From: Eubacterium xylanophilum ATCC 35991 | GTDB taxonomy: Bacteria; Bacillota; Clostridia; Lachnospirales; Lachnospiraceae | Direction of reading: 5' to 3' | NCBI RefSeq assembly: GCF_000518685.1 | Contig: NZ_JAEB01000027.1 | Coordinates: 1-50,157 of the forward strand | Length of the DNA stretch: 50,157 bases | Shown here: in pieces, positions 20,001 through 26,824 of the stretch | Layout: each line of letters opens with the position of its first letter | Numbering within the stretch: the stretch's first letter is position 1 | Translations under genes and position numbers: made by a program | The notes under the pieces: generated by a model | What the model was told of the DNA's origin: nothing | What the model saw: the letters and a program-made list of their open reading frames with translations, nothing else | Databases searched by the model: none

Positions 20001-20933
20001 GCAAACAAGGTAGCAGATGCAATTAGCAAGCTTCCTGCAGGCGACAAGATTGGAACTGCTGACAAGTCAGCAATTGAATCAGCGAGAAAAGCATATGGTG
20101 AATTGACAGAGGCTCAAAAGGCCAAAGTATCAGCTGAAACATTGAATACATTGACAACAGCAGAGACATCTCTTGCAGCAGCAGAGAAGGTGGCGGCTGA
20201 GAAGGCAGCAGCAGAGAAAGCGGCGGCTGAGAAGGCAGCAGCTGAGAAGGCAGCAGCCGACAAGGCAGCAGCAGAGAAGGCGGCAGCAGAGAAAGCGGCA
20301 GCTGACAAAGCAGCAGCTGAGAAAGCGGCAGCAGCTAAGAAAGCAGCTCAGGCTTTGGCAAACAAGATTGCAATTAATTCTAAGCTCAAGGTAAGCCAGT
20401 CTGGCAAGAAGATAAAAGTAGTTTGGGGAGCTGTAAAGGGCGCAACATCTTACAAGGTTTATGTACAGTATTGCGGCAAGAAGTTCGGAAAGGCAGTTAA
20501 GACTGTTAAGAGCGCTAAGGGCGTATCAATCACTAAGTTGAGAGGTAAGAAGATTAGCCTCAAGAAGAACTTCAAGGTTTATGTAGCAGCTTACAAGGGT
20601 AAGACAAGACTTGCAAAGACTATTACAGCTCACGTAGTTGGAAGAAAGAATACTAAGTATTCAAATGTTAAGAGCATCACTCTTAAAACTCCAACTGCAA
20701 CACTGAATGTAGGTGGAACTACAAAGATTAGTGCTAAGACAGTTCTTGTTAGCAAGAAGAAGAAGAATCTTAGCAACGCACACGCTAAGAAGTTCCGTTA
20801 CTCATCAGACAACAAAGCAGTTGCAACAGTTGATGGAAGCGGAAACATCAAAGCGGTAGCAAAAGGAACATGTAAAGTTTATGTATATGCAAGAAATGGA
20901 TATGCAAAAACTGTTACAGTAACCGTACAGTAG
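11001..20933 (+). CDS. Giant secreted repeat protein with InlB-type repeats (adhesin-like)
   Basis: This 3310-residue protein has a long signal peptide (basic start, hydrophobic stretch about residues 21-35, likely cleavage after KGEVKAA). Residues about 113-370 are very rich in Gly, Ser and Ala. From about 430 to 2340 there are some 18 InlB B-type (Listeria-Bacteroides) repeats, recognised by motifs such as GYTFKGWATTP and the following FYAVW strand. Then come Ig/MBG-like beta domains (to about 2640), a long Ala/Lys/Glu helical region (2640-3116) ending in eleven EKAAA units, an Fn3-like module, and a C-terminal Big_2-like domain. I see no LPXTG motif, SLH domain or hydrophobic tail, so cell attachment is unexplained. 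It starts at an ATG behind AAGGAGG, 55 bases after a terminator that may control it. A role in adhesion is inferred from the repeat type. Confidence 0.9.
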   Translation: MEKRKKTRKRLTPKVAMKRVLCTVLSLAMVLSGMIYIPEDKGEVKAAVSYKSDEVALPTSPGSYLIGGRAYVVKENTTITATTAGTSALYTEVNGGKSSVIIYIPKGVTLTVKGADGNGRTGGGAGIYVPSDNPNTTDVNERVTLIVTGQGKLVATGGKGGSAGNGSNGDNASSKYHAGNGGKGGNGAGGAGAGIGTSGGTGGAETTGGTGYDGSGGGDDNDEGSGTSGQNGNNGSNASRPGNVYIIGSVDVEATGGAAGQGPTVTSFSNGSDASQEGSWTAGRDHQYACGGKAGQSGAATNAAAGIGSGAPGGRSGYSGGGGGTGDSSPVTGSFNTARNNAYNNCGASGSSGSNGAGSAACEYVTGKDATVSKNQGSVQEMSTTSWGTKATGRTIALDSAEYRGLYSETIISFYDDLDGATPDKKVYAMYGAILPEFSRTITIPQRPGYTFMGYYTEKYTDPTKADPNKMVFDQEGKLLEDKYLQYGSWITPTNIEVYALWSKDYYYIAYNDREWSNDARDQYGSYNGTYVRLGKLRTVQYGNFMAATADEAGINEEEHPNFKFVGWSKDPKATEPDYKPGQQYKGTLATGNDNDKIVNLYAIYKKVDGYTISYSGNGNDIAPAYHIPSTDIVKKNDQGKYLYSIPEEYVPDRKGYTFKGWAEEAIETDVEKIYLNGTNDIEITKDTVFYAQWEKNPVVTYDLNGGSFKKDVNEEVKETLNKKDYEAGKIVNTTSLGAAQIAKKGYTFKGWRASTTVGGETRYLRIDGTLCEWVASEAHATVFTDSVSFPMPAKDVIVSAVWTQDKFDVNLNFKIDESEGAHQVTTIENGFVYKFKALYRYSTEDKGTTTEYGYETGTGAERILLGATVADKKNLDYKSAALDADGIPYGGDIKLVVTLNTTFDSDTMVVKVGDTVYKPSETDVDEDGCPTYTYIISNITSNINATVTNSKQYVYDINYVDPSEMVKSNLVTATGFDKYYAGVEKTLPTGTDMTVPQNYSFVGWYEDEATANSVTNGNKGSYVGATPVTKIEAKTKGNTAKTYYAAWQGKTYTVNYYYSNYDSKDGTRKTSDVVQTTERYGTQFTVGRNLDGQPVPYVVGPNGAAFIGWAKSPNATKPDYTPGESVKDLPVSGTSVNLYAVWDISKVKVTFDANGGKFNGGDVYKTYEVSYKLSNGGAYTATNIASYSSSMQRGDSGDSGYTFKGWATTPDATEPNVTGISTGTIYENTTFYAVWGKGEVIVTYYSDLAGTENENVKQYKYPAGSTIKLGIHEGQQVVKAPENKTLVGWSIVKNTPNMKYVQGESFIVGDKASFLLYPIFENTSTYKLVYDVNGGTWRGSTIVTIGTKIIGQNETVVRYVLDDTIIPERVGYDFVGWVDSEDSNVVYKPGVTYEAVDPDYLVSLVAKWKPHVYSLGFYPGNAVKVDAKYKNAKDLENVVPVRMTTLADGAKAVENDSTAYTQDFAYDAVNQSILPYQFVYNGFKFVGWTENPNDVNPVIAFTDKQVISNLTSEKGLYKNLYGVWRVDTPITVSYNANGGKGKVPEQDLYVNTISPTTETIDIELETPDTTSPEGLRREGYKFIGWTTFPLTLPQDFGDGIVDFVKEYFVVDKDSISTSTTYYAVWREYKTYRVEYDFNGGKGQVPVDNNLYCADGKSYDGNKVTVKFDPKPTRDGYEFQGWTDSVETGSVESGAAEAAVYTEPEGTNPAPTFTIKKNTTLSAIWEPETYSIEYYDYVKDGNEWVEKALTTGEGDKVKNLVTPAVYDKAVKLDDGSSSNPNKGYKFVGWANKPGGTVVYDGGSQVKNLTTDKNGVVKLYAVYGPKTYRIVLDDDVETYTTYLVDYKRNHFKQTTVVGTSEEREYERVYMNDVEVETYDTTNKYPTYEIQFGQSLKDINLPSVYGFDFGGYVLEGNSKVKGYNSSGNVVRVLDEDLIGDDKAKQDKNGVAEVVLKAVWEPHDFEVEFVQDGKKIDAVATKYGQPFTMPHTVRNLAYTNDYTVVGWTTDVNKQYLSTTEEIEETINADNGFILNKKYPADKVARLYNNDKANVTLYPVYKTTVEYKVRFVADGATNVPETQIVPWMDNFVVDFETVIMKTPKKTGYTFLGWSTKEDFEDGDSSTVTYPYPVNPDKDYVIKNIGDNITLYAEFKANNYTITYRDGDKDVVAEKDVATITYPFLAGGESGDAYTFKSADEVSFAAPTGYKLLGWSLEKGANANAVDFYPGQTLDRALATAEGTNITLYAVWVATDYVINFDKNNSDAKGAMNTQTMTYDKAAALDKNQYVADGYEFLGWSKDAKASKPEYTDGLSVGAVDSEDGISAYAKSEEVAGNVKLYAIWKPVIESKDDEITYDGKAYDATSLFVIPKNAGVESYSIEEADGATLGDDNKITFTKAGKYTVDVKTAEAAGVAAAEAKATVTVKKAKASGTLAVYVGDTAKKNVPYEDASKVVYKVTLDTPVAETGSPEIEYTYKVATESDTTYKTGVPTKSGDYKVKAVVADTDLYEGFVATTDYTVDNNLFDKVKTTFDETTQAEIVGTSMVDNGATKTVAGLNLPSKVTILLKDGAETKADVTWDVKGIKDSQYKRSIQDKDQTFLTNGVVTLPDDVSSDLSKDELAEALKVKIKVIVLSDINGWKDSPDANLVKDALENDVLANEDVAALNAKKDDYDYAEKREIDSLELEAAKAIATLDPEDPEYETQKADIIADLLSDLDKVPTSAEKYQQLVEEAKEALNKRLKDVYDTLATSGSYTKQAEELAAAYVDGKKVIDALDNVDDAEKVLSEAKAILAAVNTDAEVADIEKAEAESQAAEESVVEAAADIEEALKDAEETIAANDKDEYVDPTDNDAIKEAVKAVEAAKEELSKLPKNASNADKLAAAAVVDDALYDLWEAIYDARWNANNKKAEAEEKAKKLEEAKADAIKRLGDFVDNKNVDRIYRADQKDEIAKLQKDAEDAINAAKTSDEIATALKNVKDAVNAVKTNAELTKEEKDAADTEAANKVADAISKLPAGDKIGTADKSAIESARKAYGELTEAQKAKVSAETLNTLTTAETSLAAAEKVAAEKAAAEKAAAEKAAAEKAAADKAAAEKAAAEKAAADKAAAEKAAAAKKAAQALANKIAINSKLKVSQSGKKIKVVWGAVKGATSYKVYVQYCGKKFGKAVKTVKSAKGVSITKLRGKKISLKKNFKVYVAAYKGKTRLAKTITAHVVGRKNTKYSNVKSITLKTPTATLNVGGTTKISAKTVLVSKKKKNLSNAHAKKFRYSSDNKAVATVDGSGNIKAVAKGTCKVYVYARNGYAKTVTVTVQ
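12300..18030 (+). repeat. About 18 InlB B-type repeats within the giant protein
   Basis: Diverged protein repeats of about 70-130 residues each carry an aromatic-x-aromatic-x-Gly-Trp core (for example GYTFKGW, NFKFVGW, GYKFIGW, GYEFLGW) followed by a Y/F-A-x-W/Y strand. I counted 18 cores by eye, two of them with Gly-Tyr instead of Gly-Trp. The copies differ at DNA level, so this is an old array. Confidence 0.8.
20184..20348 (+). repeat. Eleven 15-bp units encoding EKAAA-type pentapeptides
   Basis: The stretch reads as 11 consecutive five-residue units of the form (E/D)KAAA with minor changes (EKVAA first, AKKAA last). The DNA units differ mostly by GCA/GCG/GCT choice. It should form a rigid single helix, a spacer between the helical region and the C-terminal modules. 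Repeats of this kind change length easily by slippage. Confidence 0.9.
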
Positions 20934-20991
20934 TTAGAATCTTTGCTTACGAGGATTCCACTTAGTCGAATTGTACGAGCATAAATTGCTG

Positions 20992-21028
20992 GCAAAGTCC
21001 CGGTACCTTATAGGTGCCGGGGCTTTGC
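20992..21028 (+). terminator. GC-rich hairpin after the giant gene
   Basis: A 16-bp stem (20992-21007 with 21013-21028, sequence GCAAAGTCCCGGTACC, two G-T pairs) closes a TTATA loop. A mixed rather than pure T-rich tail follows. It is probably the terminator of the giant gene, though less canonical than others here. Confidence 0.7.
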
Positions 21029-21037
21029 TGTGCTTTG

Positions 21038-21066
21038 TTTACAAAATGCTTAAAATGATGTAAAAT
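21038..21066 (+). promoter_or_regulatory. Possible promoter for the signalling genes
   Basis: TTTACA (21038-21043) and TAAAAT (21061-21066) are 17 bp apart. The start would fall near 21073, giving an unusually short leader that begins at the ribosome binding site. This makes the call uncertain. Confidence 0.4.
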
Positions 21067-21086
21067 TATCATTGGAGGCTAAGTAT

Positions 21087-22682
21087 ATGAATAAGAATAA
21101 AACCATCGTCAATATTATCAATGCTGTGCCCTTTATTATTATAGCTATTATGATAATAGTATTTTCATCTAAGGCAAGCTGGCATGGCTATCCAATGTTG
21201 GTTCTTTTTTCTATTGCAATAGTAATTTGGATTCAGTCAGTCAGACAGCGAATTATACATGCAGATATCAGGAGAAAGATAACCATCATAGGATGGTTTA
21301 TTTTGATATACTTTTTATTGCACTTTTCCAAGTACGAGATAGCTATATGGCAGGGTGCGGACATGATAAAGAAGTATCTTTGGTATATGTATTATATACC
21401 TATGATTGCGCTTCCTTTGCTCTGTTTTAGAGTAGTGACAACTAATGGAGAAACATCGCCACACAGCCTCAAAAGCAGAGATTTCAGAGCCCTTTGGATA
21501 ATGGCAGTGGCCCTTATGTTATTTGTTCTAACTAACGATTTACACGAGTGTATATTTGATGTAAATCCGAGAGATATATCAGACTATTCTTATCGCTGGG
21601 GATATTATATTCTGGTGGTTTGGATGGTTTCCATGATGTTTTTCTCCTTTTTGGTAGTCCTAATTAATTGTAATCTACCTCAAATCAGAAAGCGTGCATA
21701 TATCCCTATGATGCCGTTGGTGTTGGGAATTCTATATGTGACCCTTCACAATACTAGACTTCCGATTTTTTGGGGCAAATCGATTAAAGAATTCATTCCC
21801 CTCAGTCAGGGGTATTGTTTGATGATAATGCTATTTATAGAATCCTGTATTCAAGTCGGATATATTCTCAGTAACGATGATTATGAAGAAATATTCGTAA
21901 AATCCTCTATTCCCGCATGTTTTTACAACAACGCAGGTGGAACGGAATACAGTACGGATTACGCCAGTCTCAGGGACAAAAAAGAGGGAACGATAATTCA
22001 CCGAGAAAAGATTGTGGGCGGAGAATTTGAGTGGATCGAGGATATCTCATTTCTCGAGGCATACAGACATGAATTAATAGAGATGAGAGAGCAGCTTGAG
22101 AACAGAGAACTCTTGGTTGAAAATGCCATTGAGACTAAGAAAAAGCAGGCAGCACTTGAGGTTAAGAATAAGATTTATGACCAGATTCCCGTCATTCTCG
22201 CACCTGAAATAGAGAAGATTGAATCTCTTCTCGGGGAGATAGGAGATGATGAGGAGCGAAACAAAGAAGTGTTTTACAAGATTTGCATATACAATGCATA
22301 CGTAAAGCGACGAAGCAATTATATGATAATAGAAGATACGAACAAAGAATCCAGCGTGGAGGAACTGTTCCTTGCCGTAAATGAAATAATGGAAAATATG
22401 AGGATTAAGGGAGTTTTGTGCAAGTGTTTTTGTGATAAATATTTCGTCACACAAACTCACACACAAGTAGAGGCACTAGAGAACTTTTGTAAGGGAATTG
22501 AAGCGACAATAGATGAATTGAAAGCGGTTATGGTAAGTATTTTTAAACAAGAGGATAATATAATCTTCAGAGCAGTGATGGAGGGTGGTAAGGCAACTCC
22601 GGACAAGGCAGAATTTGCTTTGGGAACAAGAGTATACAGAGAGGACGATATGCTTTATATCGAGTATATCGCGAAGGGATAA
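21087..22682 (+). CDS. 8-TM receptor with a degenerate histidine-kinase-like tail
   Basis: This is a 531-residue membrane protein. Eight hydrophobic segments fill residues 1-270, and the motif LTNDLHECIF between TM5 and TM6 resembles the 7TM sensor region found at the N-terminus of many Firmicute histidine kinases. After a small PAS-like stretch and a coiled coil comes a segment that can be aligned with the dimerisation helix of the next gene's kinase. At the phosphoacceptor position it has Tyr (KNKIYDQIP) where the neighbour has His (KINIHDSLG). I find no N-box or G-box, so it should not be a kinase by itself. The ATG at 21087 is used with TGGAGG upstream; an in-frame TTG at 21072 is rejected. 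It most likely senses a signal and steers the adjacent kinase (inference). Confidence 0.7.
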   Translation: MNKNKTIVNIINAVPFIIIAIMIIVFSSKASWHGYPMLVLFSIAIVIWIQSVRQRIIHADIRRKITIIGWFILIYFLLHFSKYEIAIWQGADMIKKYLWYMYYIPMIALPLLCFRVVTTNGETSPHSLKSRDFRALWIMAVALMLFVLTNDLHECIFDVNPRDISDYSYRWGYYILVVWMVSMMFFSFLVVLINCNLPQIRKRAYIPMMPLVLGILYVTLHNTRLPIFWGKSIKEFIPLSQGYCLMIMLFIESCIQVGYILSNDDYEEIFVKSSIPACFYNNAGGTEYSTDYASLRDKKEGTIIHREKIVGGEFEWIEDISFLEAYRHELIEMREQLENRELLVENAIETKKKQAALEVKNKIYDQIPVILAPEIEKIESLLGEIGDDEERNKEVFYKICIYNAYVKRRSNYMIIEDTNKESSVEELFLAVNEIMENMRIKGVLCKCFCDKYFVTQTHTQVEALENFCKGIEATIDELKAVMVSIFKQEDNIIFRAVMEGGKATPDKAEFALGTRVYREDDMLYIEYIAKG

Positions 22683-22692
22683 AGGAGAGAGT

Positions 22693-23967
22693 ATGGAACC
22701 TTTGTACAATATGCCCAGGGAAATAGCAGTTGCTAATTCTATTATATTTATTGCATTTCTGGGCGTCTATACCATGGTTATATACCGGTTATCAGCATAT
22801 AAATATGACAAGATAAGCCTATATATCGGGATGGTGCTTGCTATAAAATGCTTTGTATTTATGTTGGCTAGCATCGTAACCGGACGGGAGATGGCAGGCT
22901 ATTATTCGGGAAGAGAGTATACAAAATTTGAGCTTTTCCTTCTGTCTTTTCCTGTGTGGCTTTATATATTTGGTGTGGTGGAAATGTCTGTCGGACTATT
23001 TGTCTTGAATAAAAGGATTTTTAGGAATAAAAAGTCTCGAATTGATGCCATGAACTTAAAGGAGAGCCTTGACACCCTTCCCATGGGTATCTGCTATTAT
23101 ACGGATACGGGGTTAATAAGGCTGATGAACCACTTCATGATGGATGTCTCAGAGAAACTCATGGGGAGAATTGTGGATAATGGGTTTGACCTGAAGAGAC
23201 GTGCATTTGAAGGGGTGTCGGATGATGAGACTGCTATTGTGGAAATCGGAGATGGAAGAGTCATGGCATTCAACTTTGATTATATAAATGTGAGAAATGC
23301 CATGATGAGTGAGTTGATTGCGGCGGATGTCACGGAGTTATATAATATTAACAAGCAGTTGGAAGAGTATAATGAAGAACAGGAAAAGAACATAAAGCTG
23401 CGAGAGGAAATCAACAAATCTATCAAAATGATAACGATCCAGCAGGAGGAGCTCAAGGCCAAGATAAATATTCACGACAGCTTGGGATATGCGGGCTTGG
23501 CCACGAGGAAAGCCCTAGAAGATGGCTTTTCTGCGGAAGGTGTCAGGGATTTGGGCAAAATGTGGAGAGACAACATGTCAATGCTCAAAAGGTTTAGAAC
23601 AAGAGGGGATGACACTAATTCTTTTGACAGGTTGTTAGAGGCGGCAAAAAATGTTGGAGTTGAGATAAAAATTGATAATATAACTTCACAAATAGTACTA
23701 AAAAATGATATAATAGTAATAGCAGTTCATGAGTGCTTGACTAATGCAATCAGGCATGCGAAGGCCACTCAGATGAACATTGTGAGCAGGGATGATAACG
23801 GGAGAATAATGATTAAAATTACTAATAATGGAAAGGTGCCGGAAGCTGATATATGCGAGACAGGAGGGCTGGGAATGTTGCGCACTAAAGTGGAGAATGC
23901 CGGGGGCAAGATGTGGATTGAATCCACGCCGCGGTTTGAACTCAGTATCAGTTTCCCGAAGGTATAA
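22693..23967 (+). CDS. Membrane sensor histidine kinase, NarL/LuxR-system type
   Basis: This 424-residue kinase probably phosphorylates the response regulator encoded next. It has about three TM helices (15-31, 43-62, 80-106), a PAS-like segment (about 120-210), a coiled coil, and a dimerisation helix with the likely phosphoacceptor His261 (INIHDSLGYAG). The HATPase domain carries an N-box HECLTNAIRHA (Asn351) and the G2 loop ETGGLGML (389-396). The domain is compact and lacks an obvious DxGxG G1 box, which reads ITNNGKVPEA here. The ATG at 22693 follows AAAGGAGAG. The frame extends upstream into the previous gene, but no ribosome binding site is seen there. Spacing to the neighbours is 10 and 13 bases, consistent with one operon. 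Confidence 0.87.
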   Translation: MEPLYNMPREIAVANSIIFIAFLGVYTMVIYRLSAYKYDKISLYIGMVLAIKCFVFMLASIVTGREMAGYYSGREYTKFELFLLSFPVWLYIFGVVEMSVGLFVLNKRIFRNKKSRIDAMNLKESLDTLPMGICYYTDTGLIRLMNHFMMDVSEKLMGRIVDNGFDLKRRAFEGVSDDETAIVEIGDGRVMAFNFDYINVRNAMMSELIAADVTELYNINKQLEEYNEEQEKNIKLREEINKSIKMITIQQEELKAKINIHDSLGYAGLATRKALEDGFSAEGVRDLGKMWRDNMSMLKRFRTRGDDTNSFDRLLEAAKNVGVEIKIDNITSQIVLKNDIIVIAVHECLTNAIRHAKATQMNIVSRDDNGRIMIKITNNGKVPEADICETGGLGMLRTKVENAGGKMWIESTPRFELSISFPKV

Positions 23968-23980
23968 AAGAGGATCAGTT

Positions 23981-24607
23981 ATGTATAATGTTATAGTCGT
24001 TGATGACCAGAATATGTCCAGACAGGTTTTTGAGAATTATATCGAGAATTCAGATGATTATAAGCTTTTGTATTCGCTGGACAATGCGGAGACGGTAGAT
24101 GTATATCTTGCCATGTATCAGGTGGATGTTATTATCATGGACGTGGTGATGACGTCGGGGATTAGTGGTTTGGATGCGGCAAAAAAGATCAAAAAAACAT
24201 ATCCGCAGGTCAAGATTATTATTGTGACATCTATGCCTGAAGTTAGTTACATCGAGAAGGCCAAGGCCTATGGTGTAGATAGTTTCTGGTACAAAGAAGT
24301 TCAGGGAATGGATTTTATGGATATTCTCGACAGGACTATGAAGGGGGAGTCGGTATATCCTGACAAAGCGCCCGTCCAAGAGATTGGATGCGCCCAAAGT
24401 GATGATTTGACAAGCACAGAATTGCTTGTTTTGCGGGAGCTGACGACGGGAGCCAGCAACCAAGAGATATCTGCCAGACTGAATATTTCAGTTAATACCG
24501 TTAGAAGTCATATTCAGCATATGCTAGAGAAAACAGGATTTGATAATAGAACAGAGCTTGCTATCCAGGCTAGGGTTAAGGGTGTTGTTATAAGTGACAA
24601 CAGATAG
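23981..24607 (+). CDS. LuxR/NarL-family response regulator
   Basis: This 208-residue transcription factor has a receiver domain (acidic pair Asp8-Asp9, phosphoacceptor Asp54 in IIMDVVMTSG, switch Thr/Ser in IIIVTSMPE and conserved Lys in WYKEV). A C-terminal LuxR-type helix-turn-helix follows (LTSTELLVLRELTTGASNQE with ISVNTVRSHIQHMLEKTG). It is the partner of the kinase 13 bases upstream. A longer frame reaches back to 23828, but the ATG at 23981 begins precisely at the receiver's first strand (MYNVIVVDDQ). Target genes are unknown; the giant surface-protein gene and the HD-GYP gene are the nearest candidates. Confidence 0.92.
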   Translation: MYNVIVVDDQNMSRQVFENYIENSDDYKLLYSLDNAETVDVYLAMYQVDVIIMDVVMTSGISGLDAAKKIKKTYPQVKIIIVTSMPEVSYIEKAKAYGVDSFWYKEVQGMDFMDILDRTMKGESVYPDKAPVQEIGCAQSDDLTSTELLVLRELTTGASNQEISARLNISVNTVRSHIQHMLEKTGFDNRTELAIQARVKGVVISDNR

Positions 24608-24634
24608 TAAGCGGTTACTGGAGTGAGAAAAAGT

Positions 24635-26761
24635 ATGGAAAAGAGTATGGATATTAGAACTAATCGAAGAATGCAATATGCCAAAGCGTTGGCATTAATT
24701 GTATTCGGAGTACTTGTAAATTACACAGGATCGAAGATTGTAAGTTTCTTTGGTGCGCCTATTTATCTTGATACCATAGGGACAATTTTAATAGCGTTAA
24801 CCGGTGGTATGCTTCCCGGAATATTTACGGGATTGGCAACCAATATTTTGACGGGAGTCACGGGTGGCACATCATTTTACTTTTGTATAATCAATGTTAT
24901 GATTGCGTTTATTGTGTCAGTCCTCAATGACAGAGGGATTCTCAAGAAACTCTATGGGAAACTCCTCTGCTTGATTTGTGTGGCAGCTGTTGGCGGCGGA
25001 GTCGGAGCAGTCATATCACACTATGTCTATGAGACGTATAGAACGGGCATATATATGCCCAATTTTTTGCCGGAGGGGTTTGTCAGCAATGGACTTCTCC
25101 TGGAGATACTTGACTCCCTTTGCGGCGATTTCATCGACAAGTTAATATCGCTGATTGTCGTATATGTCATTTTGAGATTTGTGAGCGAAGACTTTAGGAA
25201 GAAGCTGATGATTGAGGGCTGGAAGCAGCGCCCTATGACCAGGGGAGAACACAAGGCGTCAGGAAGAAAGAGAATCAGGCAGTGGTCCCTGAAAACTAAG
25301 ACTATTTTTCTTCTTGTTATGACTTGTATCATGATTACGCTGATAGGGTGTAGCGTGAGTTTTTACCTTTATAGGGTCTCTCTCGTGGATAAGAACGAAG
25401 TTATCGCAAGAAGTGTGGCAGAGCTTGTGGCCACTACAATTAATCCGGACCATATAGAAACATATATCAGAGAGGGAAGCTCTAATTCTGAGTATGTGGG
25501 GATTGAGAAAAAACTAGAGAATCTTGCAGTTAAAACGAAAAATATTCAGTATGTTTATGTATATAAGATCCAAGAAGATGGATGTCACGTTGTCTTTGAT
25601 GTAAATAGCATAGGAGATGAAAAGGACAAACCGGGAGATATACTGCCATTTGACAAGTCCTTTGAGGAAAATGTTCCGGCGCTTTTGAGAGGTGAAGAGA
25701 TTCCGGCGGTGATTACGGATGATACCTACGGGTGGCTTTTGACAGCATATGTTCCCGTGCGGGACGGCCAAGGGAATGTGGTTTGTTATGCATCGGCAGA
25801 TATCTCAATGGATGATGTAAGGAATGATGAAATAGCTTATTTGGTGAAGATTATTTCCTCCTTCATGGCCTTTACGATTCTCCTAATATCACTGGCATTG
25901 TGGGTTGCGAGATATGACATTGTCTATCCTATTAATGCTATTTCCATAAGTGCAAGCGATTTTGCATATGACAGCGAAAAGACCAGAAAGCAGAACGTAG
26001 AGATACTAGAGGACTTGCGAATTGAAACAGGAGATGAGATTGAGAATCTCTATAAGTCCATTCTTGCCACAACCAAGGAGAGTATGAGTTTTGTGGAGAA
26101 GATGGAGAAGCAAAATGATCAGATATCTCAGATGCAAATAGGTCTGATTATGATATTGGCGGATTTGGTCGAGAGCCGTGACCAGAGCACAGGTGATCAC
26201 GTTAGAAAAACGGCCGAATATACCAAGTTGATCATGGAAAACCTTCTCAAGATGGGAGCTTATACGGATGAGATTACACCGGAGTTTATCTATGATGTTT
26301 ACCATTCAGCTCCGTTACATGATATCGGAAAGATAAGTGTGTCAGATAGAATTCTCAACAAGCCGGGTCGACTCACAGACGAAGAGTTCGAGTTGATGAA
26401 ACTACATACTACAGCCGGAAGAGATATAATTGATCAGGCCATGAAAAGTATATCAGGATCTACTTACTTGGCAGAGGCGAGAAATCTGGCGGCTTATCAC
26501 CATGAAAAGTGGAATGGCAAGGGATATCCGGAGGGTCTTTCGGGAGAGGACATACCGCTTTCTGCGAGAGTTATGGCCGTGGCAGATGTGTTTGACGCCT
26601 TGGTGTCAAAGCGAGTATATAAGGATGCTTTCTCCTTTGAAAAGGCTATGAGTATCATAAAGGAGGGAGCCGGAAATCACTTTGATCCATTGGTTGTGGA
26701 GGCCTTCGCCATGGATGAGAGCAAAATAATCAAGATAATGGAAAAGTTTCAATATAGTTGA
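24635..26761 (+). CDS. HD-GYP phosphodiesterase with transporter-like N-terminus and Cache-like sensor
   Basis: This is a predicted cyclic-di-GMP phosphodiesterase of about 708 residues. Five or six TM helices in the first 190 residues resemble the S component of ECF vitamin transporters (FGAPIYLDTIGTILIALTGG). A second membrane anchor (about 224-246), an extracellular Cache-like domain (about 250-400) and another TM (about 405-425) follow. The C-terminal HD-GYP domain has the metal-binding motif LHDIGKISVSD (HD near residue 562) and the GYP motif HHEKWNGKGYP (near 622-632), so it looks catalytically intact. Three starts are possible. The ATG at 24635 has TGGAG 11 bases before it, while the GTG at 24623 abuts that site. 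It follows the response regulator by 27 bases. Confidence 0.85.
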   Translation: MEKSMDIRTNRRMQYAKALALIVFGVLVNYTGSKIVSFFGAPIYLDTIGTILIALTGGMLPGIFTGLATNILTGVTGGTSFYFCIINVMIAFIVSVLNDRGILKKLYGKLLCLICVAAVGGGVGAVISHYVYETYRTGIYMPNFLPEGFVSNGLLLEILDSLCGDFIDKLISLIVVYVILRFVSEDFRKKLMIEGWKQRPMTRGEHKASGRKRIRQWSLKTKTIFLLVMTCIMITLIGCSVSFYLYRVSLVDKNEVIARSVAELVATTINPDHIETYIREGSSNSEYVGIEKKLENLAVKTKNIQYVYVYKIQEDGCHVVFDVNSIGDEKDKPGDILPFDKSFEENVPALLRGEEIPAVITDDTYGWLLTAYVPVRDGQGNVVCYASADISMDDVRNDEIAYLVKIISSFMAFTILLISLALWVARYDIVYPINAISISASDFAYDSEKTRKQNVEILEDLRIETGDEIENLYKSILATTKESMSFVEKMEKQNDQISQMQIGLIMILADLVESRDQSTGDHVRKTAEYTKLIMENLLKMGAYTDEITPEFIYDVYHSAPLHDIGKISVSDRILNKPGRLTDEEFELMKLHTTAGRDIIDQAMKSISGSTYLAEARNLAAYHHEKWNGKGYPEGLSGEDIPLSARVMAVADVFDALVSKRVYKDAFSFEKAMSIIKEGAGNHFDPLVVEAFAMDESKIIKIMEKFQYS

Positions 26762-26786
26762 TATATCTTCCCAAATATGATATAAT
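26758..26786 (+). promoter_or_regulatory. Promoter of the thrH-like operon
   Basis: TTGATA (26758-26763) and a perfect TATAAT (26781-26786) are 17 bp apart. The -35 box overlaps the stop codon of the HD-GYP gene. The leader to the GTG at 26825 is about 30 bases and contains AAAGGAGG. Confidence 0.8.
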
Positions 26787-26824
26787 AACGCTATTATCGG
26801 GAACAAATAAAGGAGGAAACAAAA

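Noticed and set aside
20184-20348. Regular DNA repeat as a possible CRISPR array
   Set aside because: The units are contiguous 15-mers in frame, without spacers.
20114-20394. Ala/Ser-rich minus-strand frame and Gln/Arg-rich plus-strand frame over the EKAAA array
   Set aside because: These are shadow frames created by the 15-bp repeat; neither has a start signal.
23828-23980. Extended N-terminus of the response regulator overlapping the kinase gene
   Set aside because: The added residues are basic and Cys-rich with no fold, and the receiver domain starts exactly at ATG 23981.
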